Assembly: GCF_035594125.1 (NCBI RefSeq)
Contig: NC_087191.1
Location: forward strand, 3,580,467-3,644,466
Direction of reading: 5' to 3'
DNA length: 64,000 bases
Origin: Scylla paramamosain
Lineage: Eukaryota > Arthropoda > Malacostraca > Decapoda > Portunidae
The first letter of the stretch is position 1. Every line of letters starts with the position of its first letter. Below the pieces are notes generated by a model. The model saw only the letters and a program-made list of their open reading frames with translations, was not told where the DNA came from and searched no databases. Of this stretch, positions 1 through 13,751 are shown piece by piece. The translations under genes and the position numbers were made by a program.

Positions 1-888
1 GACGTCCAACCCTTCAGGAGGTAAACATTTCACGCAGGGAAGCCACAGAACGCTTGACTTCTGATCTTTCTAAAATTTCTAATTGGGGCAGAGCAAACTT
101 GGTATTGCTCAATGCCTCAAAAACTCAATTCCTCCATCTATCAACTCGACACAACCTTTCAGACAACTATCCCCTCTTCTTCAATGACACTCAACTGTCC
201 CCCTCTTCTACACCGAACATCCTTGGTCTGTCCTTTACTTATAATCTGAACTGGAAACTTCACATCTCATGTTTAGCTAAAACAGCTTCTATGAAGTTAG
301 ATGTTCTGAGACGTCTCCGCCAGTTTTTCTCACCCCCCCCCAGATTCTAACTCTGTACAAGGGCCTTATCCGTCCATGTCTGGGGGGATTCCACTCATAC
401 TGTTCTTCTAGACAGGGTGGAATCAAAAGCTTTTCGTCTCATCAACTCCTCTCCTCTAACTGACTGTCTTCAGCCTCTCTCTCACCGCCGCAATGTTGCA
501 TATCTAGCTGTCTTCTACCGCTATTTTCATGCTAACTGCTCTTCTGATCTTGCTAACTGCATGCCTCCCCTCCTAACGCGGCCTTGCTGCACAAGACTTT
601 CTTCTTTCTCTCACCCCTATTCTGTCCACCTCTCCAACGCAAGAGTTAACCAGTATTCTCAGTCATTCATCCCTTTCTCTGGTAAACTCTGGAACTCTCT
701 GCCTGCTTCTGTATTTCCACCTTCCTATGACTTGAATTCCTTCAAGAGGGAGGTTTCAAGACACTTATTCATCAATTTTTGACCATTGCTTTGACCCTTT
801 TATGGGACTGGCATTTCAGTGGGCATATTTTTTTATTGGATTTTTGTTGCCCTTGGCCAGTGTCCTTCCTACATAAAAAAAAAAAAAA
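1..888 (+). mobile_element. Family A non-LTR retrotransposon, 3' part
   Basis: The copy enters from the left edge and covers the end of the reverse transcriptase ORF, a short 3' UTR and a 14-A tail (875-888). The protein is readable from about 54 to 350 (TSDLSKISNWGRANLVLLNA) and, after a small break in a C-run near 335-345, from 417 to 782. It ends with the family C-terminus SGKLWNSLPASVFPPSYDL and a TGA at 781. The same ending recurs in the copies at 28685-31993 and 58731-61978. WNSLP-type C-termini are common in CR1/L2-like elements, so I place family A loosely in the jockey/CR1 supergroup. The polymerase core lies outside the window. Confidence 0.9.
54..782 (+). pseudogene. Reverse transcriptase C-terminal domain, family A (broken)
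   Basis: This is the thumb and C-terminal domain of a non-LTR reverse transcriptase. Readable blocks are [36 protein letters not shown] and LRRLRQFFSPPP, then ESKAFRLINSSPLTDCLQPL through NSLPASVFPPSYDLNSFKRE. The reading frame is lost around the C-run at 338-346 and part of the following segment is deleted: CLGYAS-type sequence seen in other copies is missing near 380-400. No catalytic YADD is present because the window starts downstream of it. It is certainly an element remnant and not a host gene. Confidence 0.85.
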
Positions 889-954
889 GGTACCTAGTCA
901 GGTTGGCAAAGGAAAGCTTCTCTCTGAGGCGTCCCTGAAAACCCCCTGAAAATA

Positions 955-1147
955 GTAATATTCGTGATTCTGCAGTGGAATTGTCGCGGTTTGCGTGTCC
1001 CCTGGAAGGAACTCTGGGTGTTGAGCTCTAGGTTTTCTCATGTTTGCATTTGTTTGCAAGAGACAATGCTCAGAGATTCCACTCACTTTAGTCCTCCTGG
1101 ATATCGTGTTTTCTCCTCCACTCCAGTTTCTGGTCAGGGCCACCATG
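955..1147 (+). pseudogene. Endonuclease N-terminus of the I-like element
   Basis: The frame reads VILQWNCRGLRVPWKELWVL, then CICLQETMLRDSTHFSPPGY. This is the N-terminal third of the exonuclease/endonuclease/phosphatase fold: the asparagine of the QWNCRG motif and the glutamate of LQET are metal-binding positions in this family. The fold stops abruptly after GQGHHDG near 1147. The catalytic GDFN and SDH motifs are absent, so roughly half of the domain has been deleted. Confidence 0.75.
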
Positions 1148-2830
1148 ATGGAATGCGGATTGTACAGCCGCTATTCAAGAAAAGCATGCCGCCTTTTCTT
1201 GTCTTCCACGGCATCGTGGGGACGTCCACTTTTTGGAAGGCTTTCGACGAGCGCGTGCCCGTGCTTGGCAGGAGTCTTGGAAGAGTTATGTCTCTTCCAT
1301 CACAGTTCGCTCACTACTCACCGAGATCTTCAACAAAGTCCGCAAAATATCTGGGAAGTACTCTACTCCTACCCCACCTGTTTTATCCCATGATGGGGGC
1401 ACGGTGGCAAACCCAAAGACAGTTGCCGACCTGTTTGCTGAGCACTTTGCAAATGTCTCTAGAAAGGATCCAACTACACCTATGACACTTCATCGTCGAC
1501 ATCTGAAATCTGCTGGCGTCAATTTTTCCTTATAATGTCCCATTTTCTCAGTCCGAGATACGCATGGCTTTGTCCCAGTGCCATGATTCATCCCCGGGTC
1601 CTGATGACATCCCATATTCCTTTTTGCGCCACATGTCCGATGAAGCTTTTATCTTTTTACTTGACTTTTATAACTTTATTTGGAATAACGGTGATTTTCC
1701 ATCTTCTTGGGGTGCAGCTGTAATTATTCCCATTCCAAAGCCTGGAAAAGATCATCAGGTAACGACCAATTATCGCTCCATTTCCTTAACTTCATACATT
1801 TATAAGTTGCTGGAAAAAATGGTGAATATGAGGCATATGTGGTATTTGGATAGAGGCAATTACTTGTCTCCTGGTTAGTATGGTTTCCGGAAAATAGGAT
1901 CTACGACTGATGCTTTATTGTTGTTGGAATCTTCCATTTGTGAGGCATTTGCTAATAAGCAACACTATAAAACATATATCTTTTTTTTATTTAGAGAAAG
2001 CTTATGACACGGCCTGGGGTCATGGCATTTTACTTATTCTGTTTGTGTTTGTTCTTCGTGGCCGACTCCCTATTTTTATACAACATTTTTTTTTTACCTC
2101 GTGGTATTTTTATTTATTTATTTATTTAATTTTTTTACGGCTACGGGTTTCTGGCGATCTGTCAGATCGCCGCAAGGAAGTATACTTAGTGTCACATTTT
2201 TCGCTGTAGCTATAAACAGTGTCATTGGTGTACTTCCGGAAGGAGTTCTTGGTAGCTTTTATGTCGATGACTTGTGTATCTCTTTTTGCTGCAGTTGAAG
2301 TGCCAATGATTGAGAGGAAGCTGCAGGTGGCACTCAATAGGATTTGTCAGTGGGTCGGAACACGGGGATTCCGTTTCTCGGCTTCTCGGCGACAAAATTC
2401 CATGCATTTTTGCCGCCTTCGTGGTGTTCACCCTAACCCAGACTTGTATCTATATGATAGAAGAGTCTCTTGTGTGGAAGAAACTTGTTTCCTGGGACTT
2501 ATATCTGATAGTCGCCTGATTTGATACCCCACCTTCGTTATATTAAGGCAGTATGCATGCAAGTGCATACTTATATGAATTTTGGTTCATACTTCTTGGG
2601 GCGCTGACAGACAAACCCTCCTAGCCTTGCACCAAATTCTTTTTCTTTCTAAATTAGAGTACGGTTGTGAAATCTATTCGTCTGGTACTGAGGCTCGGCT
2701 CCGTGTGTTGGATTCGATGCACCACGTTGGTATTCGGCTGGCAACTGGTGCGTTCCGCCATCACCAATCCCTAGCTTACTGGTGGATGCTGGTGTCCTGC
2801 CATTGGACCTGCGCCGTCAGTCTCTAGTAA
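1148..2830 (+). pseudogene. Reverse transcriptase of the I-like element (broken)
   Basis: Linker: RARARAWQESWKSYVSSITV and ADLFAEHFANVSRKDP (1233-1535). The fingers contain SSPGPDDIPYSFLRHM (1585-1640) and IIPIPKPGKDHQVTTNYRSI (1720-1780). Motif A is seen as YLEKAYDTAWGHGILL in another frame (about 1990-2040), a QGSILSVTFF block follows near 2175, and the catalytic box appears as FYVDDL near 2255-2275. The thumb reads LSKLEYGCEIYSSGTEARLR (2648-2705). At least four frame changes and a stop (TAG near 1876) break the ORF. A (TTTA)n expansion sits between motifs A and B. Confidence 0.8.
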
Positions 2831-3443
2831 TGAGCTGCTGGTATCGAATCCACCGCCTTTCTGAGTCTGTCTCTGTCACTTGTACAACATTTTCTCATGA
2901 TGCACGTGAAATAATGATAAGTGCTTGTTGGGTAGTCGACAGACAAAGCTCCGCCGTGCCTCGTGACGCCACTCGCCACTCACCTCCCCTCTGTCTTACA
3001 TGATGTAAATGATAAGTTGAGTGCACTCTGTAGATTATGTTAAATGGGCATAGTCAAAGGGAGTAAGGCTTGTATGCCTCGGTGGTCGAGTGTGGAAGAG
3101 TAGCACGTGTTATGTACCTGATTCGTGCCTCTTGGTCATGTAATTGCAATCTTGGTATCGTATAGTTGTACTTAGGGAATGACGGTCGGTCTTACGACTG
3201 CCTCACTTAAGCTTTTGACCTGGAATGATAATTCTAAATTAGATTTTTAAGAGGCAAGAAATGCCTGTCAGTTAGTTGGGAATGTATGGTGAAAACTTGG
3301 GTGTTAAGTTCTGTTCTTGTTCTCATAAATTCACGTGAGTTAAATCGTGAATGAATTATGGTAAAATAGTAATTAAATTGTGAAAAGGTGAGTTGTCATT
3401 CTTCCTCCCAATTGCACCCATCCCTTTTGTTAAAAAAAAAAAA
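2831..3443 (+). other. Presumed 3' non-coding part of the I-like element with A-tail
   Basis: About 600 bp follow the RT thumb without a readable domain and end in a run of 14 A (3430-3443). The A-tract suggests the 3' end of the element, so the RNase H region has probably been deleted or has decayed. No poly(A) signal is obvious close to the tail. Confidence 0.4.
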
Positions 3444-3844
3444 AAGAGCTGCGCCAGTAAGCTCATTACCCCGAAGCGATATCAGTGCCTGTAAACAAAA
3501 TAACGGTAAAGCTACCAAATAATTATTTTTAATGCTCGGACATGCCACCAAGTAACCAAAAGGTAAAGTAGATAATTTAAGGTAAGGTAAACAAATACCA
3601 TCATAGAACCTATTATATATTTATTGAGTAAAGAGTTAAAAAGTTAAGAAAATTTAAAGTTTATGTAAACTAAAAATTCAACTAAATAAACTAAGCTTTG
3701 CCACAGACACCGGCACCACATTTATGTCATGGGGACAAGTTGTTCTACGCCCTGCAGCTCCGCACCAACACACTTTGCTGGGCATGGCTGGCCCTGCACA
3801 ATGAAAGCCTAACGTTGTGTTGCTTATTAGTGTTCCGTGTTATG
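3444..3844. other. Unassigned A/T-rich sequence
   Basis: I see no coding sequence, long repeat or RNA gene here. It lies between the A-tail of one retroelement and the 3' end of another on the opposite strand. Confidence 0.4.
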
Positions 3845-4142
3845 GTCTGGAATCTACGGAGAATGAGTGTAATGCACTGAAAACAAAAAGCCATGTATGT
3901 AGGTGAATTATGTCATGTAGTGTGAGGAGTTGTGATGTGTGAAGAGTGGTGCTGTGTGCTCGTAACGGTGAAGGCGACATATGATACACATCAGCTTTTT
4001 TCTGTATTGTGAAAAGACCCCCAATGAGTGCCTTGTAGGCTCCATCCAACATCGCACAGCAATACATCAAGTGAGAATATGCAAGAGAGCAATATACTTG
4101 TGTTAAGGTTCCAATAGGCAATTTGTCTCTGATTTTATGCAT
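3840..4142 (-). pseudogene. RT thumb/C-terminal segment of the minus-strand element
   Basis: A 100-codon open stretch reads LPIGTLTQVYCSLAYSHLMY, then LFTIQKKADVYHMS and TLHDIIHLHTWLFVFS. This is the standard thumb of CR1/jockey-type polymerases (L..YY.LIYPHL, then LQ.K..R). It lies directly downstream of the palm in the correct orientation. Confidence 0.7.
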
Positions 4143-4149
4143 AAGTCCT

Positions 4150-5722
4150 GTGATTCGACTTAATTTTATTTTTATTTCATCTGTGTTGTTTATGTTTTAG
4201 TGACTTGTCAGTTATTACACCCAGGAACTTTACTTCATTAATTTGATTTATAGTAATATTATTAATTTTAATGTTCACTAATGGTACTCTGGTCATTACA
4301 GAATGATAAATCATATAGCAAGTTTAATTGACATTCAATGTTAATTTATTGCTTTTCAACCATTCTGACGCATGAATTAACTCTGTATTTAATATTCTTT
4401 CTAATTCATTAACGTTTTCCCCCCTTGATGAAAATATTAGTATCATCTACATACAAAATAAAATTCAATGTAGTACTACAATTAATAATGTCATTTGTGT
4501 ACAACAAGAACAAAATAGGTCCTAATACTGAAAACTGAGGTAAACCAATTTTAATATTCGTGAAAGCCGAAGTAATTTTATTGAAGATTGTATATTGTTG
4601 TCTATCACTTGAGTATCTTTCAAGCCACTTATGTGCAATACCTCTAATTATTAAATATTTCAGTTTTTCCTACAAAATACGGTGCGATATAGTGTTAAAT
4701 GCCTGCGTTTGGTCGCAGAACACTGTGATTTGGTACTATTTATTGTCTACTGCATCATACATATGTTGAATAATTTGTTGCACTGCTAATTCCGTACTGT
4801 ATTTTGGCCTAAACACATACTGATGTTCTGTAAGTAATGAATTATGATTAAGTTAGTCAAATAATATAGAAGCCATTACCTTCTCTATAATTTTGCTAAT
4901 ACAAGGTAAAATTGATACTTGTCTATAATTATAGTGTTGAGATCTGTCATCTTTTTTTTTTTTTATATACAATGGGAGAATTCTATATTTGTTTTTTTTT
5001 TTTTTTATTATTAGGAACTATACCTTCTTCAAATGATTGATTATGTACAATAAAAATAGTGATAGCACTTTATGATCCTGCTTAATTATCTTTACATCAA
5101 TGTCGTCATGATCAGGAAAATTCTTTTTAAGGACGCGGATAATAGTGTCTATTTCCTGGAAAGTAGCAGGCTGAATGAAGAACGAGTGCGCAGTGGACTC
5201 AGGCATGTAATGAGTGAACGATGTACACGCCGGTGTAATGTTGCGTGCGATATTATTAGCGATGTTGGCAAAATAATTATTGAAAGATTCGGCTATTTCT
5301 TTATTGTTAGTTAACGTTGTATCATGAAATATAATGCAATTTGGAGGCTTATTAATTTCTCTCCCCATTAACATATTAATAGCTTCCCAAGTTTTCTTTG
5401 AGTTACCCAAATATTCTTTTAATTTACATAAATTATAGTTAGCCTTCACACTTTTAATTACTGATGTTGATATACTTCTGTATTTCTTAAATCTGCTTCC
5501 GTAAGTAATTGGCCATTTGGCATATATTTTTTTAAAGTTTATTCCTCTTTTGTTTATATTTCTATACCTTTGGTAATATAAGGTTTGTCCAGATGTTTCT
5601 CTTTTATAGTACATTTTTTTTTTTAATAGGAAAATATTTATTATATAAAATCGAAAATTTATGGATATATTTCTCATAACTTTCGCTAACTTATAAATTA
5701 TTAATCTCAGTTCATCAATCAT
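4150..5722 (-). pseudogene. Linker and reverse transcriptase of the minus-strand element
   Basis: An open stretch of 234 codons (5722-5018) carries the linker, with FNNYFANIANNIARNI and KKTWEAINMLMGREI, and the DHDDIDVKIIKQ block that corresponds to the usual PGxDGI. Downstream, with stops, I read YRQVSILPCISKIIEKVM, then QAFNTISHRIL for motif A (the usual first aspartate is changed), SVLGPILFLLYTNDI for motif B, and an intact YVDDTNIF box near 4430-4450. The palm is therefore recognisable but not functional. Confidence 0.8.
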
Positions 5723-5789
5723 ATTCCTGCAACCAGCACTCTTGTTATTAAAAATTCTTTTAGTTATGGTTACTTGAGAAACGTTATTA

Positions 5790-6340
5790 GTTTCAAGTAA
5801 TAAAAATTAAGCAAAAACTGGAAAATGATCTGTTATTATAGAGTACAATATAACACTAGAACACTAATTAAGATCGTTAGTTCACATATGATCTATAAGA
5901 ATTGCAGAAATACATGTTACTCTTGTAGGTTTGTTTATGACGGGGAAAAAAAAATGTGAGTAAAAACGATTAGTGAAAGTTAACTGTATTGTCATTTTTC
6001 GAAAGTAAATTTGTATTAAAGTCATCAGACACATAAAATCATAGTTTTGCATTTGTCAGTCAGTGAATTATGTTTTCTAAAGCTAAGAGAAATTCTTTAA
6101 TGCTTCCATGTGGTGGCCTGTATACCATGCCAATAAGAAATTTATGTGGTTGTGTGACACTTACAAAAAGGGTTTCAGTATGCGGTAACTGTGTACTTAA
6201 ATAATTTACACCCGAGCCTAAACATTCATTATGTAGGCAAACAGCCAAACCACCAGGAGCTGTTTTCCTATTATTAAAGTAATCAATGTAAACTTCTATT
6301 TTGTGTAACAAAAAAATATTATCATTTAAACGGGTTTCAG
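5790..6340 (-). pseudogene. Endonuclease domain of the minus-strand element
   Basis: The block GGLAVCLHNECLGSGVNYLS and then LIGMVYRPPHGSIKEFLLAL (6311-6060) matches the central part of the retroelement endonuclease, where VYRPP is a hallmark. After a frame change the catalytic region reads SDDFNTNLLS (normally GDFN) near 6030-6000, and the C-terminal ITDHFPVF (normally SDH) near 5850-5820. The changed catalytic positions and several stops mean it is inactive. Confidence 0.75.
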
Positions 6341-6363
6341 TACTAGAAAATTTATAGTTATTT

Positions 6364-6457
6364 TAGTACTTTGTAGAGGTGGTGGCCAAAGAATCACGGT
6401 GGTAAATATCAGCTGCAGATATATTAATAAAATAAAACCGTACAATAATGATAAATA
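6364..6457. repeat. Left 94-bp direct repeat
   Basis: It begins TAGTACTTTGTAGAGG and ends CAATAATGATAAATA. It differs from the right copy at five single positions and carries no indels. Confidence 0.85.
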
Positions 6458-6551
6458 GGTGAAACTGCCCGCGTGCCTCATGTTCGCTACCGAGGCCAGG
6501 TGGATATGGACTATGCATGTCCGCCAGTAAGACTGGGCGAACACAGACTAC

Positions 6552-6809
6552 TCAGTGGGCTGATTGCTGGGCATACCGGCTCAGGTCACGACCGGGGCTG
6601 GCGTCCGGAGAAAAAGGGATGAGAGTTAACCTCACTCCCACGTCGTGATAGCCGAGGCGGCTTGAGCTTGGCGTCAGATCCCAGGGGAAAGGCGCACCGT
6701 AGAATTTAGGGGTGGACAAAGCATCCCGCCACATTGCTAAGCCACCCATTTCGCGACGTTCTTGCAGCCAACAAACCATATGGGGTGATGCAGGCACATA
6801 GAAGCACAT
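6552..6809 (-). CDS. Unrecognised 85-codon ORF inside the direct-repeat unit
   Basis: This open frame on the minus strand runs from MCFYVPASPHMVCW to GRDLSRYAQQSAH. It is GC-richer than its surroundings. I recognise no domain, signal peptide or membrane segment. It could be a remnant of an element gene or a chance ORF in GC-rich sequence. Confidence 0.15.
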   Translation of the reverse strand: MCFYVPASPHMVCWLQERREMGGLAMWRDALSTPKFYGAPFPWDLTPSSSRLGYHDVGVRLTLIPFSPDASPGRDLSRYAQQSAH

Positions 6810-6854
6810 GATTTACATAATAAACACGTGCTGTGTAAGACACGTAATGTATGC

Positions 6855-7015
6855 ACTATAGCCAATCGCAAGGCTCACAGAACAGTGACGTCAGAAAAGT
6901 GACTACACTCTGGCGAATCACAAAACTCACAAAGCAGAGACGTCAGAAAAGACAGCACAGTGGCCATACACAAAACTCAATCTAGCGGTGACGCCAGCAC
7001 AGCGAATCACAGGCC
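6855..7015. repeat. Degenerate tandem block with TGACGTCA sites
   Basis: Three to four diverged units of about 50 bp repeat the pattern CAAAACTCACAAAGCAG followed by GACGTCAGAAAAG. One contains the full TGACGTCA palindrome (near 6886), the consensus CRE/ATF site. CCAAT-like motifs also recur. This could be a promoter or enhancer block of the surrounding unit. Confidence 0.4.
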
Positions 7016-7649
7016 GAGTAAAACAAGGATAATACTAGAGGCCCAAAACAAGAGAACAAGGCGTTTCTATGCCAAATAAATTGCAAAATAACAACAATAC
7101 ACTGCAAAATCATAACGTTGCACAAATAACGTACATGATGGCGATAAAATCTTCAAGTGTAGTGGATCGTGGCAGATTATGCACTGGAAGCCACGAGCAG
7201 GAAAGGCCACACGGACAGGAATCACCAAAACTTGCAGATGCGAAGACTGACAGCATGAAATCCAAAGTCTTAGAACGACGGGATCAGCAGGAAAGCAGTT
7301 GAGTTGCGTTGGTGACAGCTTAAAAAATCCAGACTTGAAACAGGGACGGCGTCGGTGATGGCTTGAAGTCGTACAGAAACAGGCTGGAGGGGCAGGCTTG
7401 GTAAAAGCTTGAAAGAGGCCCTAAAAGGAGCTGAAGAAAGCACCGTAGAAGTGTAGTAGCATAGTAGTTTGCATTGGTGACGGCTTAGCAGAAATGCGTC
7501 GATGACGGCTTAGCAGGTAACCTGGAGGCAAGGAAGGTAGCTAGAGTAGCTGGCGACGAGCAGGGCGCGTGAGCATGAAGGACTTGTATAGTGTCAACTC
7601 CTTCCATCGTGGTCACCATTTTTATGTAGTAGGAAATATGTACTTCTTC

Positions 7650-7743
7650 TAGTACTTTGTAGAAGTGGTGGCCAAGGAATCACGATGGTAAGTATCAGCT
7701 GCAGATATATTAATAATATAAAACCGTACAATAATGATAAATA
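7650..7743. repeat. Right 94-bp direct repeat
   Basis: It begins TAGTACTTTGTAGAAG and ends CAATAATGATAAATA, in the same orientation as the left copy. Confidence 0.85.
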
Positions 7744-7912
7744 AGTTTAGTATAGTGAACAAACCTTATGTGCTATCGCTGGTGGAGGGGTGAGGACTGA
7801 CAAAGGATGGCAGTGTGAGACATTGGTTACTAATTCGGATACCTAAAGCTCTGAATAGAGTTTATAAAATATACATTTGTGATGATGATAATTTATTTGA
7901 AATAAATATACA

Positions 7913-8797
<885 letters not shown>

Positions 8798-9113
8798 CAG
8801 CTCAGATTATAGGTAAAGGACAGAGCGGTGATGTTCAGTGTAGAGAAGGGAGACAGTTGAGTGTCACTGATGTAGAAGGGATAGTCGTCTGGAAGGTTGT
8901 ATCGAGATGACAGATGCAGGAATTGAGTTTTTGAGGCACTGAACAATATCAAGTTTGCTCTGCCCCAATCAGAAATTTTAGAAAGATCAGAAGTCAGGCG
9001 TTCTGTGGCTTCGCTGCGTGAAATGTTTACTTCCAGAAGGGTTGGATGTCTATGAAAAGAGGAGAGGGAGGAACAAGCCCTGAATCGCCCAAAGTAGAGA
9101 TTTTACTCTCCTT
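8798..9113 (-). pseudogene. Family A fragment, minus-strand arm
   Basis: This segment matches family A on the opposite strand: the FTYNL thumb region near 8798-8825 through the TSDLSKISDWG equivalent (8960-8990), ending at the EVNISRSEATERL block (9000-9030). It then jumps to a linker stretch matching the same GLVPP region that ends the plus arm (9065-9113). It is therefore also internally deleted, missing the RT palm. Together with 8059-8797 it forms a head-to-head inversion. Confidence 0.8.
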
Positions 9114-10262
<1,149 letters not shown>

Positions 10263-11358
10263 TCATTCACATTTTGTTATTGTTGTTGTCTGAGCACTGT
10301 GTCAACTAGCTTAAAATACCTCGGGTTGTGGCTGAAATCTTATCGTCTGCCAACGCAGGATTAAGTTGCGCTCAGCAAATCTGACAAGTTTGAGACATGT
10401 TATAACACAAGCTTAGTAATGTCTTGGCATTTATTCGAGGTAAGCATTTGTATAAAACTTAATACTAACCGTTGTAACTAGAGTGTTTTTTTCGCTCAGT
10501 CCCGGTTAAGAGTCTCTAATGGATGGATATTTTGTGATTCTCATGCACGATGCACTGTGTTAAATATTGTGTAAAGGAGTGTGAAGTTATCCTTTGATTA
10601 TCCTGTGGTATAGGAAAGTTGGTTGTGTTTGGAGGTTGGGCGACCTGTGTACGTACTAGAGTTGGGACATACCTAGGTAAGTGGCTGTTATTACGTGAAA
10701 TGGTAGATTCATTTATTGGGAAATATTTTGTGGCATACAATGATATTTTTCTATTATTTTTATATATAAGATTGTTGTGAATCTTTAACTTTGGTGTATG
10801 ATCAGTCTAAGCGCCCTACGACGCTTTATTAATATATTGCACTGGAGGATGACTGAAACGAGCTGTGTAATACTCGCTCTTTGTATTCAAAAGTGGTCAG
10901 ACCTGCGAAATAACATATCATCACTAATACAGAGAACAATACAGAAATGTATATCAACAGGTAAAACTGGTATTGCAGTACATCAATGTCATGACTCATC
11001 ATGTCGTCAATTCCGTGAAATATATGAGTCGGTACAGAGTTACCTTCACTTAAGCGAGTTCAATCGGTTATACAGATGAACACCACCAGCACAAACACAG
11101 GAAGTCGCCCTCTCGTCTCCGTGATCTGATGCACGTCATTATGTTACGTTAAGTGTAATTATATTAACACACATCACTGAATCCTCACAATTACGTAAGT
11201 ATCTACTTACTATGAATAGTTACATTAATTATATTAACACATCATCAAATCCTCATAGTTACATAAGTATCTATTATCTAATACTATGATAAATACATAT
11301 ACATTGCGGGAAACAATCGTCCTCTTGGTTGTATGCAAGGAATTACACTCGGGGATTT
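10263..11358. other. Unassigned sequence
   Basis: I see no recognisable gene or element. A 93-codon open frame at 10798-11079 on the plus strand has no domain I know. The block 11155-11297 is a diverged tandem dimer, described separately. Confidence 0.4.
11155..11297. repeat. Diverged tandem dimer, about 71-bp unit
   Basis: Both units start TAATTATATTAACACA and contain AATCCTCA, then GTAAGTATCTA or ATAAGTATCTA, ending TACAT. The second unit is slightly shortened and A/T-enriched. Confidence 0.75.
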
Positions 11359-11550
11359 ACTGGAAACTCCCTGTCTGCTTTCTGTTTCCTCCATCCTATG
11401 ACTTGAATTCTTTCAAGAGGGAGATTTCAATACACTTATTCTTCAATTTTCGATTATTCTTTTGGTGTCTCTTTTGGGACTGGCGCCTAAGTGGGATTTA
11501 TTATTTTTTTTTCCTTGGCCAGTGACTCTTGTACATAAAAAAAAAAAAAA
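11359..11550 (+). mobile_element. Family A 3' end, strongly 5' truncated
   Basis: Only the last 190 bp are present: the NSLP-equivalent region, CCTATGACTTGAATTCTTTC (YDLNSF), the stop region and the 3' UTR, ending in about 14 A at 11537-11550. Severe 5' truncation is usual for target-primed reverse transcription. Confidence 0.9.
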
Positions 11551-11674
11551 GTGTGATATTAGTTGTATCATCCATAGCCATTTTTGTGGCAAAAACACAT
11601 AACAATAAAAAGAAATGCATTATTCTTTTTGATAACCATGAGTGTGGATGATAGAGTAAGAAAAAATAACATAT

Positions 11675-13060
<1,386 letters not shown>

Positions 13061-13094
13061 ATAAATAAATAATAATTAATTACTTAATGATAAT

Positions 13095-13118
13095 GATGAT
13101 AATAATAATAATAATAAT

Positions 13119-13160
<42 letters not shown>
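13095..13160. repeat. (AAT)n/(ATA)n microsatellite
   Basis: Interrupted AAT triplets followed by AAAT repeats. Confidence 0.95.
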
Positions 13161-13162
<2 letters not shown>

Positions 13163-13436
13163 TAAGTAAATAAATAAATAATTTAAAATAAACTAATAAA
13201 AACAAAAACTGAATAAGACTTTTAAGCGGAGAATATTTATTTATTTTCCTTTTTTATATACTAATTTTCTGCTAAGGCTCTAGTAAATATTTCTGCACCG
13301 TAAAAAGACAGAAATTAAGCTTCTGTTCTCTCTCTTGTATCTTCATGCAAACCATTTTTACAGTGTTAGGAAAGGCTGTAGTAGGGTAGACCACAATATT
13401 ATTCCCTTCCACCGGGGGCAGACGTGGCGTGCAGTG

Positions 13437-13439
<3 letters not shown>

Positions 13440-13499
<60 letters not shown>

Positions 13500-13500
13500 G
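13440..13500. repeat. Compound (ATG)n-(TG)n microsatellite
   Basis: About nine ATG triplets run directly into a TGTG tract. The two motifs share TG, suggesting slippage at their junction. Confidence 0.95.
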
Positions 13501-13631
13501 ATACACAGGTGCCTTGTCGGGGTCACCCGGTGTGGGATTGCTGGGCTGATATATAAAAAGATAGATAAGAAGGTTAGAGAAAGACAACCGTAGTAGGCTT
13601 GATGCTGAGTAAGGAGTTGCAATGCCAAGAC

Positions 13632-13751
13632 ATTTCGCCGCCAGGATCACTCACCGGGAGGCTAGGGATCCTCGAACCCTGAAAGGAAGAAATCTCGCCG
13701 CCAGGACCACTCACTGGGAGGGTAGGGATCCTCGAACCCTGAAAGGAAGAA
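13632..13751. repeat. 60-bp tandem dimer
   Basis: Two units in exact 60-bp register share CGCCGCCAGGA, CACTCAC, GGGAGG, TAGGGATCCTCGAACCCTGA and AAGGAAGAA with only a few substitutions. On the minus strand each unit contains GGTTCGAGGATCC, which resembles a tRNA box B. The duplication looks recent. Confidence 0.9.

Larger units (their letters stand above)
889..3443 (+). mobile_element. I-like non-LTR retrotransposon, internally deleted
   Basis: The element begins immediately after the poly(A) tail of the upstream family A copy and ends in its own A-tract at 3430-3443. It retains the first part of an apurinic-like endonuclease (about 955-1147), then jumps to the endonuclease-RT linker and the reverse transcriptase (1150-2830). 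This is followed by about 600 bp without readable coding sequence. No RNase H domain, expected in the I clade, can be recognised. Frameshifts, stops and a (TTTA)n tract near 2108-2135 show it is dead. Confidence 0.75.
3845..6345 (-). mobile_element. Jockey/CR1-type non-LTR retrotransposon, 5' truncated
   Basis: Read on the minus strand, this holds endonuclease (6340-5790), linker (5722-5018), reverse transcriptase (about 4980-4150) and thumb (4142-3840) in the correct order. The 5' end is missing: the endonuclease starts at TETRLND near 6340. It differs in sequence from family A and from the two-ORF element at 27200-34815. T-runs at 4953-4964, 4991-5006 and 5617-5624 lie inside the coding region and probably reflect mutational expansion. 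Confidence 0.85.
6364..7743. mobile_element. 1.38-kb unit bounded by 94-bp direct repeats (candidate non-autonomous LTR element)
   Basis: Two direct repeats, 6364-6457 and 7650-7743, match at about 89 of 94 positions and enclose 1.19 kb. On the minus strand the sequence just inside the right repeat contains TGGTGACCACGATGG (near 7620-7600), which resembles primer-binding regions of LTR retrotransposons. The interior has no reverse transcriptase, so at best this is a TRIM/LARD-like derivative. The repeats do not begin TG and end CA, and no polypurine tract is clear, so another origin remains possible. Confidence 0.4.
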
